From assembly GCA_002084985.1 (NCBI GenBank), contig MZGO01000076.1:1-6428 (forward strand): a stretch of 6,428 nucleotides of DNA. The letters run 5' to 3'. Numbering within the stretch: the first letter of the stretch is position 1; every line of letters starts with the position of its first letter. Shown one piece after another: positions 1 through 5,988 of the stretch. Source of the DNA: Thermotoga sp. 4484_232 (lineage in GTDB: Bacteria; Thermotogota; Thermotogae; Thermotogales; Thermotogaceae). The position numbers and the translations under genes were made by a program. Under the pieces are notes generated by a model. That model made no database searches. It was not told the DNA's origin and saw nothing but the letters and a program-made list of their open reading frames with translations.

Positions 1-914
1 GGGACGTAGAAGCAGGACTCATTGATTTTGAAAAACTCAAGGAAAGATTCAGGGAGCTGATGAAGGAAGCAGATACAATTCTGAAGGAAATCGACATGGA
101 AAGTGAGGATAGGGTAGAAAAGATCATCGACTATTTCTTTGAGAGGGAAAAGAGGGAGAAATTCATAAAGCTCTTCAAACAGGTTCAGGAGATATATGAA
201 ATTCTGTCCCCGGATGAGTTTTTGAGAGATTACATTGAAAAGTACAAACTGCTTGTTCAGATCTACACGATTATTAAGCAAGCTTACACTTCAGAATCCG
301 AAGATAAAAAGATAAGAAGGGATCTTCTGAAAAAGACCGAGGCGCTAATAAGAGAAAATGTTGAACTTCTACAGATAATAGATGAACTGCCTCTGTATGA
401 GATAAACAAGGACATTGCAAACGTGATCAGATCAGACAACATTCCCGGCAGGGTGAAGGTTATCAATCTTGTAAGGAGTATAAGAAGCCACATAGAGAGA
501 GAAAAGAAAGAAAAGCCGTATCTTAATTCAATTGCCAGGCAAGTGGAAGAGGTGATTAAAAGACTCGAAGAAAGACAGATAAGTATTGAGAAAGCTTTGA
601 AGGAGCTTATAAACATATCAGAGGATATTGCAAGAGCCGAAGAAGAACAGAAAAACAGTGGTTTGAGTAAAGAAGAGTTCAGCTACTTCTGGATGTTGAG
701 AGAGAAAGTACAGAATCCTAAAGAACTTGCCAAGGATATCGCAGAGATATTCGCCAAGGAGGAACACTGGATTTTCAACAAGGAAGATGAGAGAGAACTG
801 CGGGTAGAACTTTACAAAAAGGTCTTAAAACAGATCAGAGATATCGAAGAAGCCAGTGAACTTGTTGAGGAACTTCTCAATATTGATAGGATCATGAGAG
901 AGGGAGAAGAATGA
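1..914 (+). CDS. hsdR: Type I restriction enzyme R subunit (HsdR), C-terminal part; 5' end outside the window
   Basis: The frame is open from the left edge (first complete codon at position 3) and gives 303 residues before the TGA at 912-914. HsdR is the ATP-driven translocase and nuclease subunit of type I restriction complexes, acting in the cytoplasm with HsdM and HsdS on unmodified DNA. Only the C-terminal helical region is visible. It is Lys/Glu-rich and almost wholly alpha-helical, with the family-like stretch EILSPDEFLRDY followed by IIKQAY (about nt 198-287) typical of HsdR C-termini (DUF3387/EcoR124-C type). The nuclease and helicase motors would lie upstream, so they cannot be checked. 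An ATG at 60 is internal and not the start, because the frame reads through it. The stop overlaps the next gene by 4 bases, which suggests translational coupling. The assignment rests on recognition of the C-terminal pattern; a different long helical protein cannot be fully excluded. Confidence 0.8.
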   Translation, partial: DVEAGLIDFEKLKERFRELMKEADTILKEIDMESEDRVEKIIDYFFEREKREKFIKLFKQVQEIYEILSPDEFLRDYIEKYKLLVQIYTIIKQAYTSESEDKKIRRDLLKKTEALIRENVELLQIIDELPLYEINKDIANVIRSDNIPGRVKVINLVRSIRSHIEREKKEKPYLNSIARQVEEVIKRLEERQISIEKALKELINISEDIARAEEEQKNSGLSKEEFSYFWMLREKVQNPKELAKDIAEIFAKEEHWIFNKEDERELRVELYKKVLKQIRDIEEASELVEELLNIDRIMREGEE

Positions 915-1210
915 ACAAAACTACCAGAAGAGATGTGCTGGATCTTGTTGAAAGGTGGCAGAAGATTTTAAAAGTCAATGTCAAACGAGTACAGATAAGA
1001 GAAATGAAGCGAAAATGGGCTTCTTTTTCGTCAAAGGGGACCCTTACGCTCAATAAAGATTTACTGGATTTACCCAAAAAGTACACGGAGTACGTGATCG
1101 TCCACGAACTCCTTCACGGGATAGTACCAAACCATGGTCGAACGTTTAAGACGTTGCTTCACATGTACCTTCCAGACTGGGAACATCTACACAGGTATCT
1201 CACGGAGTGA
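911..1210 (+). CDS. Small YgjP/DUF45-type zinc metallopeptidase associated with the type I restriction operon
   Basis: This 99-residue protein carries a zinc-protease motif: H65-E66-L67-L68-H69, then a third likely ligand H75 in the NHG triplet. That matches the HExxH-x5-H spacing of the YgjP (DUF45, M48-like/SprT-like) family. Upstream, KWASF (residues 35-39) and TLNKDLL (46-52) correspond to the family's usual RWGSCS and ItlNwrL stretches, with the cysteine replaced. E66 would be the catalytic base. The usual family length is about 200-240 residues, so this is a minimal version holding only the catalytic core. There is no signal peptide or membrane segment, so it should be cytoplasmic. The ATG at 911 lies inside the hsdR stop (ATGA) with GGGAG just upstream, which supports this start. 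Similar small metallopeptidases are known next to hsdR genes, but their role (perhaps turnover of the restriction complex) is not established; that role is an inference here. Confidence 0.8.
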   Translation: MNKTTRRDVLDLVERWQKILKVNVKRVQIREMKRKWASFSSKGTLTLNKDLLDLPKKYTEYVIVHELLHGIVPNHGRTFKTLLHMYLPDWEHLHRYLTE

Positions 1211-1479
1211 CATTCGGGTTGATAAGCAGAAAGGTTATTGCCAAGGAAGATGGAAAGATAAATCTCATTCTCCCACCTGAACCTTTTGGGATATTCGTGG
1301 TAACAGATGAAAGAAAAAAGATGCGAAAAAGTAATGTAAGAGTTGAGATAACGAATCTGTCAGATGGAGCCTGGGAAATACTTGTATCCAACCGATATCA
1401 CTTTCAAAAGGTGGGTGGATATCGACTACGTGAAGGTGAAGGAGGATCATATCTTTTTGCTTACATAAAATCATTTTAA
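1207..1479 (+). CDS. Uncharacterised 90-residue protein, third gene of the restriction operon tail; possibly frameshifted
   Basis: I do not recognise this protein. The frame starts with GTG at 1207, overlapping the metallopeptidase stop (GTGA). A TTG at 1219 is an alternative start that would place GGAGTGA (1204-1210) at a usable Shine-Dalgarno distance. The first two thirds look like a beta-rich soluble protein (for example INLILPPEPFGIFVV and VRVEITNLSDGAWEIL), with codons like those of the neighbours. From about 1385 the codons become unusual (CGA, CTA, CGT, and runs of GGT/GGA). The +1-shifted frame instead reads naturally with common codons to a TAA near 1464-1466 (…WVDIDYVKVKEDHIFLLT). 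A frameshift near 1375-1395 is therefore possible, and the true product could be about 85 residues with a different tail. No signal peptide, membrane segment or cysteine cluster is visible. Close coupling argues that it is a real gene, but it could also be the remnant of a larger one. Confidence 0.5.
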   Translation: MTFGLISRKVIAKEDGKINLILPPEPFGIFVVTDERKKMRKSNVRVEITNLSDGAWEILVSNRYHFQKVGGYRLREGEGGSYLFAYIKSF

Positions 1480-1612
1480 CTCCCAGGAAAAAGGATGGTG
1501 GATTTGGCTGCCCGAAACGAATAGGGATGTATAAGAAGGCGTCGAGCTCCGTCTCAAAGAATTTTCCAGTACAGGAATGGGTCAACCTGCGCTACTATTC
1601 TCATCAAACGCA

Positions 1613-1644
1613 CATATAAGAAAAGGGCTCCGAAGCGGAGCCCT
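1613..1644 (-). terminator. Intrinsic terminator of the rbs operon
   Basis: On the - strand a perfect 9-bp GC-rich stem, AGGGCTCCG paired with CGGAGCCCT (1636-1644 with 1624-1632) around a CTT loop, is followed directly by TTTTCTTAT. It begins 4 bases after the rbsB stop codon. It ends transcription of the transporter operon. Read on the + strand the same hairpin could stop transcripts from the restriction operon, but the bases that follow there (CTCATCATTTCATC) are a poor U-tract, so bidirectional activity is doubtful. Confidence 0.9.
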
Positions 1645-1648
1645 CTCA

Positions 1649-2521
1649 TCATTTCATCACAGCCTTGAGTTCGACAGGTATGTATATGGTTCTACTGCTC
1701 AGGTATTCGACAGCTTTCGAGACTGCGAGGTATCCCATCTTGTAAGGTTGTTGTGCTATGGTTGCGTACATTTCGCCTTTTTTCACGGCTTCTACAGCAT
1801 CTGGTATGGCGTCGAATCCTACCACTATTATCTTTCCAAGTTTTCCTGCTTCCTTTATTGCTTCTATAGCTCCAAGTGCCATTTCATCATTCTGTGCAAA
1901 AACAGCGTCTATGTCTGGATGCGCCTGCAGGATGTTTTCCATAACTGTTAATCCTTCTGCTCTGTTGAAGTTTGCAACCTGCTTTGCAACGAGCTTGAGC
2001 CCGGGATATTTCTTGAGCTCCTCTTCAAATCCCTTTCCCCTGTCCCTTGCAGCAGATGTTCCTGGAATTCCAACGAGCTCCACCACTTTCCCTTTTCCTC
2101 CGAGTGCTTTTGCCACTATCTCGGCAGCCATTCTCCCACCAGCTACGTTGTCAGATGCAATGTGGACGACTACCCTTCCACCGTTTGCAGCTCTGTCGAC
2201 TGTTATCACTGGTATTCCAGCTTCATTGGCACTCTCAACTGCAGTGACTATTGCATCGCTGTCAGTTGGATTGATAATTATAAGATCCACTTTCTGCTGG
2301 ATCAAATCTTCGATGTCGTTCAGCTGCTTTGCTGGGTTGTCTTGAGCATCGACAACGATTAACTTGACATCAAATTCCTTTGCAGCATCAAGAGCTCCAT
2401 CCCTGAGTGTCACAAAGAACGGATTATTGAGTGTGGACAGCGAAAGTCCAATGGTGTACTTTGCAGAGAATCCGATTGCTACAAAGATTGCTACAAGTGT
2501 CAAAACTGCCAGTTTCCTCAT
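1649..2521 (-). CDS. rbsB: Periplasmic D-ribose-binding protein of ABC transporter
   Basis: This 290-residue protein is the extracytoplasmic receptor that delivers ribose to RbsC/RbsA. Residues 1-20 form a signal peptide (K3, hydrophobic core 4-18, cleavage likely after FSA). No lipobox cysteine is present, so it should be a soluble secreted protein. The mature part is a type 1 periplasmic binding fold of the RbsB family. Every residue known to contact ribose in E. coli RbsB has a counterpart: N33, F35, F36 (NNPFF), D109-R110 (TVDRA), R161 (AARDRG), F185 (ANFNR), N211 (AQNDEMALG), D237 (VGFDAIPD) and Q257 (IAQQP). Ribose is thus the best-supported ligand, though close pentoses or allose cannot be excluded. 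The start is fixed by GGGGGTGA (2526-2533), 4 bases before the ATG. It is the last gene of the operon, 33 bases after rbsC, with its own strong ribosome site, as expected for a binding protein needed in excess. Confidence 0.93.
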   Translation of the reverse strand: MRKLAVLTLVAIFVAIGFSAKYTIGLSLSTLNNPFFVTLRDGALDAAKEFDVKLIVVDAQDNPAKQLNDIEDLIQQKVDLIIINPTDSDAIVTAVESANEAGIPVITVDRAANGGRVVVHIASDNVAGGRMAAEIVAKALGGKGKVVELVGIPGTSAARDRGKGFEEELKKYPGLKLVAKQVANFNRAEGLTVMENILQAHPDIDAVFAQNDEMALGAIEAIKEAGKLGKIIVVGFDAIPDAVEAVKKGEMYATIAQQPYKMGYLAVSKAVEYLSSRTIYIPVELKAVMK

Positions 2522-2554
2522 AAAATCACCCCCGTTAAAGAATTTTTAAGTTCA

Positions 2555-3475
2555 TTATTCTTCCTTCTCAAGGAGAACAGCTAAAAGTATCACAATTCCT
2601 TTCACAGCTTGTTGATAGAATGGCGAAACGTTTAGAAGGTTTAACCCATTGTTTATTATTCCCATCATCAAAGCACCGAAAAACGTTCCGATCACGCTTC
2701 CTGTTCCACCGGAGAGACTTGCTCCACCAAGAACAGCGGCAGCTATGGCATCGAGCTCGTAACCCTGTCCAAATATCGGTTGAGCACTGTTGAGCCTGGC
2801 TGTGAGTATAATCGCGCTGATAGCTGAGAACACACCACTTATGACATAGAACATCATCTTGTAAAAGTCGACTTTCACTCCGCTGAGCCTCGTTGCCTCT
2901 TCGTTTCCGCCAATAGAATAAGCATAAAGGCCGAGCTTCGTTTTTCTCAAGAGGTACCACGTGAACATCAGCACACCGAGCATTATCAAAACAGGAACAG
3001 GGATCTTTAAAATCTCACCTCTACCTATAAACCTGAAAGCCTTTGAAAAACCAGTGATTGGCATACCATTTGTATACACGAGTGTAAAACTTCTCGCTAT
3101 GGCCATAGTAGCGAGAGTTGCTATGAAGGGTTGCATTCTTCCCTTTGCAACAAGCACTCCGTTGAAAAGGCCAAAGAGTGTTCCTATCAAGAGAGCAGCC
3201 AATATTCCAAGGAATACACTCCCTCCTTTTATTATCGATGCCATCACAACCGCACTGAATGCAAAGACCGATCCTACGGAAAGATCTATTCCACCGGATA
3301 TGATCACAACGGTCATTCCAAACGCTATGATCGCTTGAATAGAGACTTGCCTTAGTATATTTATTTGGTTCGATATCGTCAGAAATCTATCGGAGAGTAT
3401 GGATAAAACCGCGTAGAGACCTAAAAGACCAACCAGCGCTGGGTTCTTCCTCATGAATTTCCAGATATTTTTCAT
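2555..3475 (-). CDS. rbsC: Ribose ABC transporter permease
   Basis: This 306-residue hydrophobic membrane protein of the BPD_transp_2 family (RbsC/XylH/AraH type) would form the homodimeric channel for the sugar. Hydrophobic segments recur along the whole length, fitting the 8-10 helices usual for the family. Signature stretches are GGIDLSVGSV (61-70), GGNEEATRLSGV (189-200, cytoplasmic loop that contacts the ATPase) and ELDAIAAAVLGGASLSGG (240-257), followed by GALMMGIINNGLNLL. Length is close to the usual 310-325, so it appears complete. The ATG overlaps the rbsA stop by 4 bases (ATGA), which implies translational coupling and balanced production with RbsA. The protein ends in LLEKEE without an extra domain. 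Ribose specificity is inferred from rbsB next door, because this permease family is not diagnostic of the sugar on its own. Confidence 0.93.
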   Translation of the reverse strand: MKNIWKFMRKNPALVGLLGLYAVLSILSDRFLTISNQINILRQVSIQAIIAFGMTVVIISGGIDLSVGSVFAFSAVVMASIIKGGSVFLGILAALLIGTLFGLFNGVLVAKGRMQPFIATLATMAIARSFTLVYTNGMPITGFSKAFRFIGRGEILKIPVPVLIMLGVLMFTWYLLRKTKLGLYAYSIGGNEEATRLSGVKVDFYKMMFYVISGVFSAISAIILTARLNSAQPIFGQGYELDAIAAAVLGGASLSGGTGSVIGTFFGALMMGIINNGLNLLNVSPFYQQAVKGIVILLAVLLEKEE

Positions 3476-4959
3476 GCGACATCGACTCCTGTTGCCGCTT
3501 TCAGAATATTTTCCTGTGTTATCTCTTCTTTCTCGAAAATAGCTGTTGTAACACCTCGGTGCAGAACCATAACTCTGTCGGATAGGCTTACTATCTCTGG
3601 AAGCTCTGAGGATATAAACAATACAGCCTTTCCTTCATTTGCAAGTTGATTTATGAGATTATAGACTTCTACCTTTGCACCCACGTCTATACCTCTTGTT
3701 GGCTCTGCAAGTATTACGAGCTTTGGCTCTCTGAAAAGGAATTTACTCAAAACCACTTTTTGCTGATTTCCACCAGAAAGGTTTTTAACGAGCTGACGTA
3801 TCGAAGGTGTCTTTATTCTGAATCTCTCCACAGCGCTTTGCGTCATCTTTCGTGCTTTCTTCCAGTATATGTTTATCAAACCGGCAACCGTATTCGTATT
3901 GGATACCGTTATATTCTTGACAATATCAAGCCCAAGGATCAGCCCCATCTTTTTTCTGTCTTCTGGTATCAATACAATCCCATTCTTAAGCGCATCTAAA
4001 GGAGACTTTATCCTGTCTATCTCCCTTCCAAACAGTCTCATCTTGGAAAAAGAAGATTTCAGAGCTCCGAAGAGACCAAGTGCAAGTTCACTCTTTCCAC
4101 AACCCACAAGTCCAGCGACTCCGAATATTTCTCCTCTTCTTATCTCAAAAGACGTTTTCGAAACATAGCCAGGAACCTCAAAATCCTCGACACTGAATAT
4201 AACCTCGTCCGTCGGTTCGTTGTATTTTGGATACATGTCTTTTATTTCCCTTCCGACCATGAGCCGAACCAGCTCATTTCTTGTGAACGATTTAACTTGC
4301 CCTTCCCCGACCTTTTTACCATCTCTCAATACAGTGACTCTATCAGCGACTTCGAATATTTCATCGAGCCTGTGAGATATGAATATCACAGAAACTCCAT
4401 GACTTTTCAAATCCTTCATAATTTCGAAGAGTCTTTCCACCTCGTGCTCGGTCAGAGTAGCTGTAGGCTCATCCATGACAAGTACTTCTGCATCGTATGC
4501 AAGCGCTTTTGCTATCGCAACGAGCTGCTTTTCTGAAACATTCAAGTCCTTTACAGGTGTTCTGGGATCGAGGTCGAAGCCGAGCTTGTCAAGTAAAGCT
4601 TTCGCTTTTTTCTCGAGATCTTTGAAATTTATGTACCAAGGATTCTTTCCTTCTCTCCCAAGGAATATGTTCTGAAAGACGCTCAAATTCTCGGCAAGAT
4701 TTAATTCTTGATGTATAACGGATATACCATACATCATGGCATCTAAAGGAGAGGAGAATTTCACTTCTTTCCCTTTGAGGATGATCTTTCCACTATCCGG
4801 TTGATGTATTCCTCCGAGTATCTTTATGAGTGTACTTTTCCCTGCACCATTTTCTCCTACAAGGGCGTGTATCTCTCCCTTTTTAAGATCAAATGAGACG
4901 TTATCGAGTGCCAAGACACCAGGAAACCTTTTGGTTATATCTTTCATCAAAAGAAGCAT
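3472..4959 (-). CDS. rbsA: Ribose ABC transporter ATPase with two fused nucleotide-binding domains
   Basis: This 495-residue cytoplasmic ATPase powers import through RbsC and has the two tandem ABC domains typical of RbsA/MglA. Domain 1: Walker A GENGAGKST (35-43), Q-loop Q84, a non-canonical signature VSEKQLV (141-147), Walker B VLVMDEPTATLT (159-170) and switch H196. Domain 2: Walker A GLVGCGKSE (283-291), canonical signature LSGGNQQKV (394-402) and Walker B LVILAEPTRGID (414-425). In the last motif the metal-binding aspartate is alanine (A418, codon GCA), while E419 is kept. With head-to-tail pairing, one ATP site is canonical and the other doubly degenerate. GGGAGTGAT lies about 8 bases upstream of the first ATG and supports that start; an internal ATG at residue 5 is the alternative. 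The gene begins 22 bases after the end of the lacI remnant and overlaps rbsC by 4 bases. Ribose specificity comes from context. Confidence 0.93.
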   Translation of the reverse strand: MLLLMKDITKRFPGVLALDNVSFDLKKGEIHALVGENGAGKSTLIKILGGIHQPDSGKIILKGKEVKFSSPLDAMMYGISVIHQELNLAENLSVFQNIFLGREGKNPWYINFKDLEKKAKALLDKLGFDLDPRTPVKDLNVSEKQLVAIAKALAYDAEVLVMDEPTATLTEHEVERLFEIMKDLKSHGVSVIFISHRLDEIFEVADRVTVLRDGKKVGEGQVKSFTRNELVRLMVGREIKDMYPKYNEPTDEVIFSVEDFEVPGYVSKTSFEIRRGEIFGVAGLVGCGKSELALGLFGALKSSFSKMRLFGREIDRIKSPLDALKNGIVLIPEDRKKMGLILGLDIVKNITVSNTNTVAGLINIYWKKARKMTQSAVERFRIKTPSIRQLVKNLSGGNQQKVVLSKFLFREPKLVILAEPTRGIDVGAKVEVYNLINQLANEGKAVLFISSELPEIVSLSDRVMVLHRGVTTAIFEKEEITQENILKAATGVDVA

Positions 4960-4981
4960 TTAAAGCATCACTCCCTGAATC

Positions 4982-5900
4982 TCAAGAATTCTCAACTGTT
5001 CTATCTCTCGTGGATTGTCTTACGACTATCTCCGTGCTTAGAATTATCTCTTTTTTCCTCTTTATCCTTTCATGGAGCAACCCGATGAGCAGCTTTGCTG
5101 CTTCTCTTCCCATATCGTATATAGGTTGTCTAACAGTTGTTAAAGAGGGTTTGAAATACCTACTGAAAAACATATCATCAAAACCTGTTACGCTCACATC
5201 ATCAGGCACCGAATATCCCATATTCTCCAACGCATCTATAGCGCCAAAGGCTATGAGATCATTACCACATACCAACGCATCTGGGAGCTTTTTCAATTTT
5301 TTCACAAGTGAATACCCACTCTCATATGTGAATTTACCTGATAATACTTGGTAATCTTCTATACTGTTTTCTCTGAGCGCTTCTATAAAACCCATGTACC
5401 TTTCTTTTCCTGTAGATGTATTTTCGTCTCCATTTATGAAGGCAAATGATCTATGCCCCGTTTTAATGAGATAATTCACCATTTGCTTTATTCCACCTGC
5501 GTTGTCAACTCCTACATACGGAACATCGATTTTCTCACATCTCCTATCCAAGAAAACTAGCTTTTATTAGCTTCAACTCCTCTCCTGCATCGTTGTCAGC
5601 TCCGCTTAGGATGAAAGAATATCCTTTTTTTCTTAGATAATCCTCAGCACCTTTGACCATCGTGAGAAAGGCAGGATTTGTAATATCTGGGATTACAAAA
5701 CCGATCAATTTTGTCAAGCCTACTCTCAAGCTTCTTGCAAGCAAATTTGGTTCATAATGAAGTTCTTCTATTGCTTTATATACACGAACCTTTAACTCCT
5801 CACTTACAGGTGAAGAGCTGTTTATGACCCTCGAGACTGTCGATATAGAGACACCTGCTAATTTGGCAACATCTTTGATGCTCACGCTTTTTTTCTTCAT
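4982..5900 (-). pseudogene. LacI-family transcriptional regulator, disrupted by an internal deletion with frameshift (likely former rbsR)
   Basis: Two pieces of one LacI-family repressor lie end to end in different frames. Piece 1 starts at the ATG at 5898-5900 and ends at the TAG at 5544-5546 (118 residues). It has an intact helix-turn-helix (SIKDVAKLAGVSISTVSRVI), the hinge helix (EPNLLARSLR) and the first part of the sugar-binding domain, up to ELKLIKA. Piece 2 begins about 5557 as VFLDRRCEKIDVPYVGVDN and continues to the TGA at 4982-4984, including CGNDLIAFGAIDAL, VTGFDD and the closing TTVRQPIYDMG. In intact relatives such as CcpA about 30 residues, carrying the VDGII strand and next helix, lie between these points; here they are absent and the frame shifts. 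An earlier ATG at 5960 is unlikely, because it lies in the -10 box. The only start for piece 2 alone would be TTG at 5551, with no domain to stand on. As first gene of the rbs operon it was probably the autoregulated ribose repressor. A sequencing error cannot explain a loss of this size. Confidence 0.85.
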
Positions 5901-5922
5901 CGTTACACCCACTTGATTTTCT

Positions 5923-5958
5923 GAAATCGTTTGCAAAAACGTTTTCGAAACCGTTTTC
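5923..5958. promoter_or_regulatory. Triple LacI-type operator: three tandem 12-bp repeats
   Basis: Three contiguous 12-bp units follow one another exactly: GAAATCGTTTGC (5923-5934), AAAAACGTTTTC (5935-5946) and GAAACCGTTTTC (5947-5958), consensus RAAANCGTTTKC. Each has the central CG with A-rich left and T-rich right halves typical of LacI-family operators. Units 2 and 3 also form an 18-bp near-palindrome centred on TTCGAA (5938-5955, two mismatched pairs). The array covers the predicted transcription start just below the -10 box, so a bound repressor would block initiation. It is the natural target of the product of the adjacent lacI-family gene, now broken, or of another LacI-family protein in the cell. 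Operator function is inferred from pattern and position. Confidence 0.7.
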
Positions 5959-5988
5959 ATAATAATTTAAACTCTCAATTTGTGTCAA
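5959..5988 (-). promoter_or_regulatory. Sigma-70-type promoter of the lacI-rbsACB operon
   Basis: Reading the - strand, a perfect -35 box TTGACA (5988-5983) and a -10 box TATTAT (5964-5959, five of six consensus bases) are separated by 18 bases. Transcription should begin near 5952, inside the operator repeats. This leaves a leader of about 50 bases to the ATG at 5900, which has GGGTG upstream. Genes below it are separated by at most 33 bases, so this is the likely main promoter of the whole transporter operon. The ATG at 5958-5960 overlaps the -10 box, so it would not be in this transcript. Confidence 0.8.

Noticed and set aside
284..616. 110-codon open frame antisense to hsdR
   Set aside because: It is a hydrophobic Ser/Leu/Ile-rich mirror of a Lys/Glu-rich helical gene, without independent support.
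1265..1585. 106-codon open frame on the - strand below the small unknown gene
   Set aside because: The composition (His, Phe, Leu, Ser runs) is typical of an antisense shadow, it has no recognisable domain, and it lies within the + strand coding region.
1758..2345. 195-codon open frame on the + strand opposite rbsB
   Set aside because: It is antisense to a well-supported rbsB, rich in Ser/Ala/Pro as expected of a shadow frame, and has no ribosome site.
4982..5551. Second lacI piece as an independent 189-residue gene
   Set aside because: It begins mid-domain at a TTG with no ribosome site and lacks the DNA-binding part; it continues the upstream lacI piece in another frame.
5923..5958. Short repeats considered as a CRISPR array
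   Set aside because: The units are 12 bp, contiguous and without spacers, and they sit over a promoter; operator sites fit far better.
5901..5960. Twenty-residue N-terminal extension of the regulator from the ATG at 5960
   Set aside because: This ATG lies in the -10 box and the stretch consists of operator repeats; the LacI family normally begins a few residues before the helix-turn-helix, as with the ATG at 5900.
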